Source of the DNA: Hyphomicrobiales bacterium
GTDB lineage: Bacteria > Pseudomonadota > Alphaproteobacteria > Rhizobiales > Beijerinckiaceae
Assembly (NCBI GenBank): GCA_019075865.1
Contig: JAGXAN010000003.1
Coordinates: 186,001 to 250,000 of the forward strand
DNA: 64,000 bases
Direction: 5' to 3'
A program made the position numbers and the translations under genes. Below, in pieces: positions 11,670 through 19,835 of this stretch (within the stretch, counting starts at the first letter, position 1; every line of letters begins with the position of its first letter). The notes under the pieces are model-generated. The model had not been told where the DNA came from, did not search any database, and worked only from the letters and a program-made list of their open reading frames with translations.

Positions 11670-12439
11670 TCTACATTGTTCCGCATGGCCAGTTGTTGCG
11701 CGGCAAAATGCACGGCAACGTCACGGGCACCTGCGGGGGGCGCGGCGAGACGCGCATGAAATGCCAGTTCTTCGCCACGGATCAGATCGGTTTTCACGGG
11801 TTTTGCCATCCAGGTATAGAGTGCGTGGCCATCTTTATCCCGAACCGTAATCTGCAAATGAGGCACGTGTTGGGCATGACGGCTGACGTTGATGATGGTG
11901 CCGGAAATGGCCAGCACCTGCTGGTCGCCAACCTTCTGGACGCTGGAGGCGACATCGTGCAAATCAAGCCCCAGGGGGTTAACCGGCAGATTGAGCGCAG
12001 CAAACAGCGCGGCGGTCATCGGCTCCATGCGCACAATGCTGGCCCGCGCGCTAACAATGCCCATGCCGGTGCCAATCAGGACCAGCGCTGCGGTCAAACC
12101 GGGCTTTGGCCATTTCCATTTTGAAGGCGCGTGTACAGGCGCGTCGGGCGGGGGGGCGCGGCGATTGTCCGTATAAATCTCGTCATAGGCAGGCGGCTGG
12201 GCGCGCTCGCTGGCCGCCTCGACGCGAATGTGTGTGTCTGCATCGGCGGGAATGGCTTCGGCAAGGCCGAGTTCAAGGCGCGCGCACGGGTCATCGCTGT
12301 CTTGTGGGGCCACATCTTCCTGCATGTCGACATGCCAGACCTCGCGGCAGGATGCGCACCGGAATTTGCGCCCATTTGCCCCGATCATCTCGGCGGTGAC
12401 GTTATAGACACTTGCGCATTTTGAACATTCAATCAGCAT
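11666..12439 (-). CDS. Zinc-ribbon (MJ0042-type) and DUF3426 membrane protein
   Basis: A 257-residue protein of unknown biochemical role. The N-terminus has a zinc ribbon with two CxxC pairs (ECSKCASVYNV and FRCASCREVWH, about residues 4-35), then an acidic, low-complexity linker, one transmembrane segment around residues 125-150 (GLTAALVLIGTGMGI), and a C-terminal periplasmic domain of the DUF3426 type (AISGTIINVSRHAQHVPHLQ). Such proteins are commonly encoded next to ftsE in this order, as here, divergently with 143 bp between them. It is coupled to hpt downstream. Confidence 0.82.
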   Translation of the reverse strand: MLIECSKCASVYNVTAEMIGANGRKFRCASCREVWHVDMQEDVAPQDSDDPCARLELGLAEAIPADADTHIRVEAASERAQPPAYDEIYTDNRRAPPPDAPVHAPSKWKWPKPGLTAALVLIGTGMGIVSARASIVRMEPMTAALFAALNLPVNPLGLDLHDVASSVQKVGDQQVLAISGTIINVSRHAQHVPHLQITVRDKDGHALYTWMAKPVKTDLIRGEELAFHARLAAPPAGARDVAVHFAAQQLAMRNNVE

Positions 12440-12582
12440 GGCGAATCAGTCCAGCTCTCGGCAACCGGGTTGGGGTTGCAATTTCTCGTTACCCGCATTG
12501 TTGGAGATTATGGTTAAAGCGCAGTTAAATGTTCGTGCCATACATGATTTGTGGGTAAATTGCGGCACCGGGAGGCTCTGGT

Positions 12583-13245
12583 TTGGTTCGTTTTGAGAAT
12601 GTCGGATTGCGGTATGGCATGGGGGATGAAATCCTCCAGGACATATCCTTTGCCATCCGGCCCAATTCCTTCCAGTTTCTGACCGGCCCGTCGGGGGCTG
12701 GCAAAACCACGCTTTTGCGGCTGATGCTCTTGTCCCTGAAACCAACGCGCGGGCAGATCACCCTGTTCGGGCAGGAAGTGACGACGCTGAACAAGGATGC
12801 AATCACGGCCCTGCGCCGCCGGATCGGGGTGGTGTTTCAGGACTTCCGGCTTTTGCAGAACCTGACAACTTACGAGAATGTGGCGCTGCCACTGCGGGTG
12901 ATGGGGCGCGATGAATCCAGCTATCGCGCTGAAGTCATTGAATTGCTGCGCTGGGTGGGTCTGGGCGAGCGGATGCATGTGTTGCCGGCGGTGCTTTCGG
13001 GCGGCGAAAAGCAGCGCACCGCCATTGCGAGGGCGTTGATCGGCCGGCCGGAGCTGTTGCTTGCGGACGAGCCAACCGGCAATGTCGATCCAACACTCGC
13101 GCGGCGTTTGCTGCGGCTGTTTGCCGAATTGCATCGCTCTGGAACCTCGGTGGTGATAGCAACCCATGATCTGGCGTTGATGGAACAGTTCGAGGGTGCC
13201 AAACGCCTCGTTCTGGGGGATCGCCGCCTCCATATTTTTGAGTGA
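12583..13245 (+). CDS. ftsE: Cell division ATP-binding protein FtsE
   Basis: ATPase subunit of the FtsEX complex, which controls peptidoglycan hydrolases at the division site. It is 220 residues with Walker A GPSGAGKTTL, signature LSGGEKQRTAIARAL and Walker B LLLADEPTGNVD. Glu-rather-than-Gln after GG in the signature is common in FtsE. The start is a TTG at 12583 preceded by GGGAGG with good spacing; no ATG or GTG gives the same N-terminus. It overlaps ftsX by four bases. Confidence 0.95.
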   Translation: MVRFENVGLRYGMGDEILQDISFAIRPNSFQFLTGPSGAGKTTLLRLMLLSLKPTRGQITLFGQEVTTLNKDAITALRRRIGVVFQDFRLLQNLTTYENVALPLRVMGRDESSYRAEVIELLRWVGLGERMHVLPAVLSGGEKQRTAIARALIGRPELLLADEPTGNVDPTLARRLLRLFAELHRSGTSVVIATHDLALMEQFEGAKRLVLGDRRLHIFE

Positions 13246-14246
13246 AAACCATGGTAGCGCTGCGACCGTTCCGAAAATCCTCCCTGTTTCCCCAAAATGA
13301 CGCGGATAGCGTCATGCAGGGCGGCCTGATCGAGCGCCGTCGGCGCAGTGGCGGCAAGGCCGCGCTGGTGCCCCGTGACTCGATTGCCGGACGCTCGTTG
13401 GTGACTGTGGTGGCGATCATGACGTTTTTGGCGACATTGACCGCCGGTGCGGCCTTTTTGGTGTCGCGGGCGTCGGATGGCTGGCGATCGCAGGTGGCGC
13501 AGGAAATGACCATTCAGGTGCGGCCGTCGAGCGGGCGCGATCTTGAAGCCGACACACGCAAGGCGGCCGAGATTGCCAGCGCCAATATCGGCAGCGGCAC
13601 GGTACGGGTGTTCACCAAGGCTGAATCCAGCCGCCTGCTGGAGCCTTGGCTTGGCACGGGCCTGAACCTCGATGAATTGCCAGTGCCGCGCATGATTATT
13701 CTGAAACCGGATGCGCATCAGCCCCCCAATATTGCCAATATAACCGCCGCACTTTCCGCCCAGGTGCCGGTTGCCAGTCTTGATGACCACCGCGTATGGC
13801 TGCAACGCTTGGCCAGCATGGCCAGCACGATGGAGATTGGTGCCGCCTTCATTTTTCTTCTGGTGCTGGTGGCAACTTCACTGGCGGTCAGTTTTGCCAC
13901 CAATGGCGCAATGGCTGGCAATCGCGAGATTATTGACGTTCTGCATTTTGTGGGTGCCCGCGATGCGTTTGTGGCCCGCGAATTTCAGGGGCACTTCCTG
14001 CGGCTTGGGGCAAGCGGGGCGGCGATCGGCGCGGTGGCCGCCATTGCATTATATGCGCTGGCCGGGATAGTGGAGCGCTGGTGGACGGCAACGCCGGGGG
14101 GCGATCAGGTGCAGGCGCTGTTCGGCTCGTTTGCAATCGGCTGGCAGGGCTATGCCGCCCTGGCCTTTACCGCAATCGCGATATCGCTGCTGACCGGTTT
14201 GATCTCACGCATTATCGTGATGCGGCACTTGCGCAGCCTTTATTGA
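13242..14246 (+). CDS. ftsX: Cell division protein FtsX (permease-like)
   Basis: Membrane partner of FtsE, 334 residues. It has an N-terminal cytoplasmic tail, a first transmembrane helix at about residues 52-75, a periplasmic domain, and three C-terminal transmembrane helices, which is the standard FtsX topology. The C-terminal helix pair region includes NREIIDVLHFVGARDAFVAREFQGHF, cut here as NREIIDVLHFVGARDAF, typical of FtsX. The GTG at 13242 overlaps the ftsE stop; an ATG at 13251 is an alternative start. No murein hydrolase is encoded next to it. Confidence 0.93.
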   Translation: MKTMVALRPFRKSSLFPQNDADSVMQGGLIERRRRSGGKAALVPRDSIAGRSLVTVVAIMTFLATLTAGAAFLVSRASDGWRSQVAQEMTIQVRPSSGRDLEADTRKAAEIASANIGSGTVRVFTKAESSRLLEPWLGTGLNLDELPVPRMIILKPDAHQPPNIANITAALSAQVPVASLDDHRVWLQRLASMASTMEIGAAFIFLLVLVATSLAVSFATNGAMAGNREIIDVLHFVGARDAFVAREFQGHFLRLGASGAAIGAVAAIALYALAGIVERWWTATPGGDQVQALFGSFAIGWQGYAALAFTAIAISLLTGLISRIIVMRHLRSLY

Positions 14247-14251
14247 GCCGG

Positions 14252-15076
14252 TCAATCGGCTAATTGGCGCGCGCGGTCATAAGCGGCCTGCACGGCGGAC
14301 TGCATCAGGGGATCAAGCCCTTGCGCGCCCATCAAAACGGCGAGTGCGGCGGCGGTGGTGCCGCCGGGCGAAGTAACGTTGATCCGCAATTGGCCAGCCG
14401 CGACCGGGGCCGATTGATGCAATAACTCGCCCGAGCCTTCCACGGTTGCCCGCGCCAGTTGCATGGCAAGTTCGGGCGCAAGCCCAAGGTGGACACCCGC
14501 ATTGGCGAGGCATTCGACCATATAAAAAACATATGCAGGGCCAGAGCCGGAAACGGCCGTCACCGCGTCAATCTGGCTTTCGTTGTCGACGAAAACCACC
14601 TTGCCAATGGCCGCCATCAGCGATTGTGCACGGGCTTTTTGGGCGGCATTGACCGCCGCATTGGCGTAAAGACCGGTGATGCCGCGCCCGACAGCTGCCG
14701 GTGTATTGGGCATGCAGCGAATGATGGCGGTGGCATGGGGTAATTGCGCGGCAATGGCGTCAACCGATTTGCCAGCCATGATCGAAATCACCAGCGTTTG
14801 CGCTTGCGCGATGCGGGCCAGATCCGGGCCGGCGCTTGCCAGCATCTGCGGCTTGATGGCAAGGATCATAACGTCCGCAGGCCGGATGGTCGCCGGTGGT
14901 GGATTGAGGCTTATGCCCGTTTCCTGGCAGCGGGCCTGCAATGGCTTGCTGGGCTGGGGATCCAGAATGGTAATTGCGCCGGGGGCCAGGCCCTGCCGCA
15001 GCCAGCCCTCCAGCATGGCAAAGCCCATTTTGCCAGCCCCTGCCAGCACATAATGGTTGGCATCGGCGGCGCTCAT
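14252..15076 (-). CDS. proC: Pyrroline-5-carboxylate reductase
   Basis: Last enzyme of proline biosynthesis, reducing pyrroline-5-carboxylate with NAD(P)H. It is 274 residues, with the N-terminal Rossmann motif LAGAGKMGFAMLEGW and the C-terminal dimerisation/substrate domain containing DAVTAVSGSGPAYVFYMVE and TSPGGTTAAALAVL, the latter being the family signature. The ATG directly abuts the stop of the YbjN gene, so the two are probably co-translated. Confidence 0.95.
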   Translation of the reverse strand: MSAADANHYVLAGAGKMGFAMLEGWLRQGLAPGAITILDPQPSKPLQARCQETGISLNPPPATIRPADVMILAIKPQMLASAGPDLARIAQAQTLVISIMAGKSVDAIAAQLPHATAIIRCMPNTPAAVGRGITGLYANAAVNAAQKARAQSLMAAIGKVVFVDNESQIDAVTAVSGSGPAYVFYMVECLANAGVHLGLAPELAMQLARATVEGSGELLHQSAPVAAGQLRINVTSPGGTTAAALAVLMGAQGLDPLMQSAVQAAYDRARQLAD

Positions 15077-15577
15077 TCAGGCATGGCCTTCGGTCTCGAA
15101 CATGGCACCATTCAATGCTTCGCGCGCGGACTTGCCTGCCCAGACAACGAATTGAAAGGCTTGATAATAGCGCTCGCAAGAGGCGACAGCATGCGCAAGA
15201 GCCGCTTCGCATTGGCTGTGGTTGGGCGCGGCACCGCCAGCCAGCATCAGCGCCTGACGGAACATGATGACACTGTCCGTGCTCCACAAATCGAAATGGC
15301 CAACCCACAATTGCTCGTTGATCAGCGCAATCAGTGCCAGCACTTCGGCGTGGCGGCGTGGCGGCACTTTCAGGTCAAAGGCGCAAGCGACATGCAGGGC
15401 CTCAAGCTCCGGCAGCCAAGTGAAAGCTATGTGGTAGGAAGCCCAGCCACCCTCCACCGAAATCGAAATCTCGTCTTCATCCGCGCGATCAAATGACCAT
15501 TCATTGATGTTGGCCAGCCGTTCGACAACGTCAACGGGGTGTTCGTGACGTCCAATTTCTACCGGCAACAATGACAT
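15077..15577 (-). CDS. YbjN domain-containing protein
   Basis: A 166-residue cytosolic protein matching the YbjN family (fold related to type III secretion chaperones). Visible features are the N-terminal HPVDVVERLANINEWSFDR and the central ALIALINEQLWVGHFDLW, both typical of the alphaproteobacterial members that precede proC. Molecular function is not established. In some bacteria YbjN overproduction affects motility and stress responses. Its stop is immediately followed by the proC start. Confidence 0.82.
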   Translation of the reverse strand: MSLLPVEIGRHEHPVDVVERLANINEWSFDRADEDEISISVEGGWASYHIAFTWLPELEALHVACAFDLKVPPRRHAEVLALIALINEQLWVGHFDLWSTDSVIMFRQALMLAGGAAPNHSQCEAALAHAVASCERYYQAFQFVVWAGKSAREALNGAMFETEGHA

Positions 15578-15601
15578 GCGTGTTATCCTGGAGATGATTT
15601 T

Positions 15602-15742
15602 TTGGAACAGAACTCATCTGATCTTCAGCCTGCGGCGCCTGTGCCTCCGGCAACGCGCTTTTCTGGGGAGCGCGAATCAGTAAACGAATCAACTAGCTAC
15701 CTTTCTACAGAGGCGGATGTTGAATTGCCAATATTTTTATGA
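15602..15742 (+). CDS. Possible small ORF, 46 residues, unassigned
   Basis: A short open frame beginning at TTG 15602 with GGAG eight bases upstream and ending at TGA 15742, divergent from the YbjN gene. The product would be polar and acidic (LEQNSSDLQPAAPVPPATRF at the start) with no recognised domain. Codon use in the second half is more A/T-rich than in neighbouring genes. It may be a chance frame in an intergenic region and is recorded only because the start signal is well placed. Confidence 0.15.
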   Translation: MEQNSSDLQPAAPVPPATRFSGERESVNESTSYLSTEADVELPIFL

Positions 15743-15781
15743 CGGACCTGTGGAAAGGCTAAAAAGCCGCCGCGCCCTGCC

Positions 15782-16804
15782 TCAAAGATGGCTGGGCAGC
15801 GGGTAAAAACCGGCGCCGATAAGGCTGAACACGGCTTGGCCATTCTGGTTGACGCCGGTGCTGCGGCTCTCGACGAGGCCCCAACCGGGCCGCGTTGTCG
15901 GACGTTTGCTGATAGCTTCCATCGTAAAGGTCACGGTATCGCCGGCATAGACCGGGTGCGGCCATGCCAGATCCCGAATCCCCGGCGAGGGACCAAATTG
16001 GACGGCAGCGGGGTCGGGCTCCAGCGCCAGCGCGCGGTGGCGGGCTTCCACCAGCAGGCGCATGTTGGCGCAGGCAGTGTGCCAGCCCGAAGCCGCCAGC
16101 GCGCCGAAATGGCTGGCTTTGGCTGCCGCCTCATCCATATGAAATGGCTGCGGATCAAACTGGCGGGCAAATTCGACGATGTTGGCGGCGGTGAATTGAA
16201 ACGAACCGGTGACGATGCGCTCACCGATCACAATGTCCTCATAACGGCAGCGGGCCACCCCTTGCGGTTGGGTCTGGCGCGGCGGCTCGCCGGTGGCGGG
16301 CGCGCGGCTGATCGGGGCGGGGGTGTGGCCCCGCAGGCCGATCATCACGACATTGTCCTGCGTCATCACCGTTTCGCCGTGCTGGTTGATGAGGTCATTG
16401 TGCAAGCTCGCCAGTCCCATTTGCGGGCGGGATTGCGACTGGCGCTTGTCGAGGATCTGCAGGCGCGCCCGCAAAGTGTCGCCGGGGCGCACCGGCTTCA
16501 GCCACTTCACGGATTTGACGCCCGGCCCGCCCCAGGAGGCGGTGCGGTTGATCCAGGCGTCGCAGCCCATGCGCATCAAAATGCAGGCGCTATGCCAGCC
16601 CGAGGCGCTGAGACCACCCAGCATAGAGGCATTGCCAGCCGCATCATCCAGATGAAACGGTTGCGGATCATATTCTTTCGCAAAGGCGATGATCGCCTCT
16701 CTGGTGACAATATGGTGGCCAAATTCGCGGATTTCGCCCGGCACCAAATCTTCGAAATACAGGTCGATCTGCGGGCTATGCGTCATCTGCGGGCTATGCG
16801 TCAT
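15782..16804 (-). CDS. MaoC-family dehydratase with two fused hot-dog domains
   Basis: A 340-residue protein with two MaoC-like domains in tandem (about residues 14-165 and 180-340). Both keep the hydratase Asp/His pair: YDPQPFHLDD (Asp46, His51) and FDPQPFHMDE in the second domain. It is predicted to hydrate enoyl-CoA-type substrates, but the actual substrate is unknown. The start is placed at the ATG at 16804, preceded by GAAGGT; an 18-bp tandem repeat there encodes MTHSPQ twice. It lies 21 bp downstream of ychF on the same strand, a neighbourhood seen in related bacteria. Confidence 0.82.
   Translation of the reverse strand: MTHSPQMTHSPQIDLYFEDLVPGEIREFGHHIVTREAIIAFAKEYDPQPFHLDDAAGNASMLGGLSASGWHSACILMRMGCDAWINRTASWGGPGVKSVKWLKPVRPGDTLRARLQILDKRQSQSRPQMGLASLHNDLINQHGETVMTQDNVVMIGLRGHTPAPISRAPATGEPPRQTQPQGVARCRYEDIVIGERIVTGSFQFTAANIVEFARQFDPQPFHMDEAAAKASHFGALAASGWHTACANMRLLVEARHRALALEPDPAAVQFGPSPGIRDLAWPHPVYAGDTVTFTMEAISKRPTTRPGWGLVESRSTGVNQNGQAVFSLIGAGFYPLPSHL
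16769..16804 (-). repeat. Perfect 18-bp tandem duplication at a start codon
   Basis: Two identical 18-base units, 16769-16786 and 16787-16804, encode MTHSPQ-MTHSPQ at the N-terminus of the MaoC protein. Only the outer copy (ATG at 16804) has a ribosome-binding site, so the duplication appears to have added six residues ahead of the ancestral start. Confidence 0.9.
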
Positions 16805-16825
16805 GGCACCTTCTCGTCGCAAGGG

Positions 16826-17923
16826 TCAGTTGGCGAAACGGAAATGGAGCGTATCGCCGTCAACGACCAGATATTCCTTGCCTTCAAGCCGAAATTTACC
16901 GGCCTCGCGCGCCCCGGCCTCGCCCTTGAAGGCGATATAATCCTCGTAAGCCACGGTTTCAGCGCGAATGAAGCCTTTTTCAAAATCACTATGGATGACA
17001 CCGGCGGCCTGCGGCGCGCGCGTGCCTTTTTCGATGGTCCAGGCGCGGGCTTCCTTGGGGCCGATGGTGAAATAGGTGATGAGGTGCAACAGGTCATAGC
17101 CAGCCCGAATGACACGGTTCAGGCCCGGCTCGGTGAGGCCGACCGCTTCGAGATAGTCGGCCTGGTCGGCTTCCGGCAGCACGGCGATTTCGCTCTCGAT
17201 CTTGGCTGACACAACCACGGCGACCGCGCCCTCCTCCTGCGCGCGCTTGGCCACAATCTGCGAGAAGCCATTGCCAGCGTCGGCGGACGCTTCCTCGACG
17301 TTGCAAACGTACAAGACCGGTTTGGATGACAAAAGCCCAAGCGAATTGAACAGTTTGCGCTGGTCAGCGTCGGGTGCCAGAAAACGGGCGGGGCGGCCAT
17401 CCTGCAACAGCTTGAGGCAACGCACCATCATGTCGAGGATTTCTTTGGCTTCCTTGTCGCCACCCTTGGCGCGCTTTTCGCTCGCCGGGATACGTTTTTC
17501 CAGACTTTCGAGATCGGCCAGCATCAATTCGGTCTCGATGGTCTCGATATCGCTCAAGGGGTCGATCTTGCCCTCGACATGGGTGATGTCGCCATCCTCA
17601 AAGCAGCGCACCACATGCGCAATCGCGTCACATTCGCGGATGGTGGCAAGAAACTGATTGCCCAGACCCTCCCCCTTGGAGGCCCCGCGCACGAGGCCGG
17701 CAATATCCACAAAAGTCAGCCGGGTTGGGATGATTTCGCGTGAGCCGGCAATGTCGGCCAGTTTTTGCAGGCGGGCGTCGGGCACTGCGACATCGCCGAC
17801 ATTGGGCTCAATCGTGCAAAACGGATAATTGGCGGCCTGCGCCGCCGCCGTTTGGGTAAGTGCATTGAATAGGGTGGACTTGCCCACATTTGGCAGGCCG
17901 ACGATGCCACATTTGAAACCCAT
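16826..17923 (-). CDS. ychF: Redox-regulated ATPase/GTPase YchF
   Basis: Obg-family P-loop NTPase of 365 residues that prefers ATP (YchF/OLA1). It begins MGFKCGIVGLPNVGKSTLFN with the G1 P-loop, followed by a Switch I/G3 region DIAGLVRGASKGEGLGNQ typical of YchF and a C-terminal TGS domain ending in HFRFAN. An upstream in-frame codon at 17968 would add 15 non-conserved residues, so the ATG at 17923 is used. It may be co-transcribed with the MaoC gene. The frequent partner pth is not adjacent here. Confidence 0.95.
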   Translation of the reverse strand: MGFKCGIVGLPNVGKSTLFNALTQTAAAQAANYPFCTIEPNVGDVAVPDARLQKLADIAGSREIIPTRLTFVDIAGLVRGASKGEGLGNQFLATIRECDAIAHVVRCFEDGDITHVEGKIDPLSDIETIETELMLADLESLEKRIPASEKRAKGGDKEAKEILDMMVRCLKLLQDGRPARFLAPDADQRKLFNSLGLLSSKPVLYVCNVEEASADAGNGFSQIVAKRAQEEGAVAVVVSAKIESEIAVLPEADQADYLEAVGLTEPGLNRVIRAGYDLLHLITYFTIGPKEARAWTIEKGTRAPQAAGVIHSDFEKGFIRAETVAYEDYIAFKGEAGAREAGKFRLEGKEYLVVDGDTLHFRFAN

Positions 17924-18034
17924 GAGATTTATTTTCCGCTCGATGATAATATCGGCGACTTGTGGCATGTTCGCGCCGGATTTCCAAGTGGCGGAATTTG
18001 GCTTGATGTTCGGGTGCGATAATGCGGCGGGCGA

Positions 18035-18652
18035 TCAGGCAATGCGCCGCAATCGGGCGAACTGAAATTGCTGGGAATTGCCGGCTGGCGTTGGGTGGAG
18101 GTGGCGCTGGCTTTCCTGCAGGGCGAAATCGGAACCCAGTAACGAGGCCATGTCGGGGGCGCTGCGGCGCACCACAGGCAGGCCGCTGCATCTTTCCGGC
18201 CCATCGGGCGCGAAAGTGCCCAGAATGGCCGAGCCACCGAGCTTGAGGGCGGATTTCAGCACGCGCACATAGGCCTGCTGGTCGCTCTCGGCGGTGAGAA
18301 AGTGCAGGGCGGCGCGGTCGTGCCAGATGTCATAGGTCTGGGTTGAAGCAAAAGTCAGCATGTCCGCGACGATCCAGTCAACCTCGCTGGCCCGTACGCC
18401 CAGGCGATCTTCCGATTTGGCCAGCGCTGCGGCCGAAACATCCAGCACGGTCGGCCGGGGATAACCAAGCCCGAGGAGATGGTCCACCAGATTGGAAGCG
18501 CCACCGCCAATGTCGATGATGCGGGCATTGGCCGGTGCGCCAGACGACTTGATCATGGCCAGCGACACTTCCGGCACCGGCTCAAACCAGGTGACCTGGT
18601 CGGGTGCGCGTGCGGCATAAACATTTTGCCAATGGCTTTCGAGGCTCGTCAT
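18035..18652 (-). CDS. Class I SAM-dependent methyltransferase
   Basis: A 205-residue protein with the SAM-binding motif I (RIIDIGGGASNLVDHLL, about residues 44-60), an acidic motif II (PTVLDVSAAALAKSE) and IVADMLTF as motif III. The N-terminal SHWQNVYAARAPDQVTWFEP is shared with small methyltransferases of the tellurite-resistance TehB/thiopurine type, but the substrate is not identifiable. It is transcribed divergently from cobO with 106 bp between them. Confidence 0.85.
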   Translation of the reverse strand: MTSLESHWQNVYAARAPDQVTWFEPVPEVSLAMIKSSGAPANARIIDIGGGASNLVDHLLGLGYPRPTVLDVSAAALAKSEDRLGVRASEVDWIVADMLTFASTQTYDIWHDRAALHFLTAESDQQAYVRVLKSALKLGGSAILGTFAPDGPERCSGLPVVRRSAPDMASLLGSDFALQESQRHLHPTPAGNSQQFQFARLRRIA

Positions 18653-18758
18653 ATCGGTCTATCCTGAAGCGCAAACGCGCCGGGGCGGCTTCATTGCCGA
18701 CGGGCGGAATATATGAGACCGGGTTGCGGCGATCAACCTTTTAACCCCAGGATACCCC

Positions 18759-19379
18759 ATGCCAGATTCCAACGTCACCAATATCGAACAGCGCCACCGC
18801 GACAAGATGAGCAAGCGCAAGGCGGTGCAGGATCAGGAAGTCGCCAGCAAGACCATAGCGGAAAAAGGCCTGTTGATCGTCCATACCGGTTCGGGCAAGG
18901 GTAAATCGACCGCTGCCTTTGGCTTGATCATGCGCGCGTTGGGTTATGATTGGCCGGTGGCGGTCGTGCAATTCATCAAGGGCGCGTGGGAGACCGGGGA
19001 GCGGCGGGCTTTGGCGCGGTTTGGCGCGCAGGTTTCCTGGTACACGATGGGCGAGGGCTTCACCTGGGAGACGCAAGACCGCACCCGTGACATTCAGGCA
19101 GCGTCAGCGGCCTGGGCGAAAGCCTGCGAGTTGATGGCACGGCCCGATATCCGGCTGCTGGTGCTCGATGAAATCAACATCGCGCTACGCTATGAATATT
19201 TGGATCTTGCCGAAGTGGTGGAAAAGCTGAAGTCCCGACGCGCCGATCTGCATATTGTGGTGACCGGGCGCAACGCCAAGCCGGAGATGATCGCCGCCGC
19301 CGATCTGGTGACCGAGATGACGCTGGTCAAACACCATTTCGCCGCTGGCGTGAAGGCCCAGCAGGGGATTGAGTTTTGA
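18759..19379 (+). CDS. cobO: Cob(I)yrinic acid a,c-diamide adenosyltransferase
   Basis: ATP:corrinoid adenosyltransferase of the CobA/CobO family, 206 residues, forming the Co-adenosyl bond in coenzyme B12 synthesis or salvage. The P-loop is IVHTGSGKGKSTAAFGL, followed by VVQFIKGAWETGER and LLVLDEINIALRY (Walker B-like). No other cobalamin genes are adjacent. Adenosylcobalamin would be needed by the mutases of the ethylmalonyl-CoA pathway implied by ccr at 22 kb. Start ATG follows CCAGGA. Confidence 0.94.
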   Translation: MPDSNVTNIEQRHRDKMSKRKAVQDQEVASKTIAEKGLLIVHTGSGKGKSTAAFGLIMRALGYDWPVAVVQFIKGAWETGERRALARFGAQVSWYTMGEGFTWETQDRTRDIQAASAAWAKACELMARPDIRLLVLDEINIALRYEYLDLAEVVEKLKSRRADLHIVVTGRNAKPEMIAAADLVTEMTLVKHHFAAGVKAQQGIEF

Positions 19380-19402
19380 AGTGGGGGCTGACCCGAACCC
19401 GT

Positions 19403-19660
19403 CTATTTCTTCGGGATGCAGCGATGGGTGCGGCGGAAGCCGCGCTTTATCGCGTTGGTCATGTAGGGTCGGTTGCTGCCACCCGTCAATTCCTTGATCT
19501 GGCCCTTGGGGCAGGAACCATCATCGACCAAAACCACTTGCCCCGAGCGCAATCTGGACGCGGGGGGATCGCGTTTGAGGATTGTCTGCGCCTGAAGCGT
19601 CGTGGACAGCAGCGCTGCCGCGACTAAAGAAACGCAACTGACCCTGTTGGCAATTTTCAT
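19403..19660 (-). CDS. Small exported protein, function unknown
   Basis: An 85-residue protein with a clear Sec signal peptide (about residues 1-24, cleavage likely after LQA). The mature part of about 60 residues contains VVLVDDGSCPKGQIKELTGG and ends in a basic tail with RRTHRCIPKK, so two cysteines could form a disulfide. Similar small secreted proteins are common in Hyphomicrobiales, but no function is known to me. It is convergent with cobO, 23 bp apart. Confidence 0.68.
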   Translation of the reverse strand: MKIANRVSCVSLVAAALLSTTLQAQTILKRDPPASRLRSGQVVLVDDGSCPKGQIKELTGGSNRPYMTNAIKRGFRRTHRCIPKK

Positions 19661-19835
19661 GGCGCACCTTTGCTTTTGCCGCCTGCCGCGACGTTAGCAG
19701 TCAGCATTGAAACTTAAAGTTCGCACTCGGACATTTTGCTGTCAACTCGCCTGTCAATCGTTAAATGCAACAGCCTCACCCCTGCGCGCTACCAGCGGCG
19801 TTGACATAAATGGGCTTGGGCTTGCATAAGGCGGC

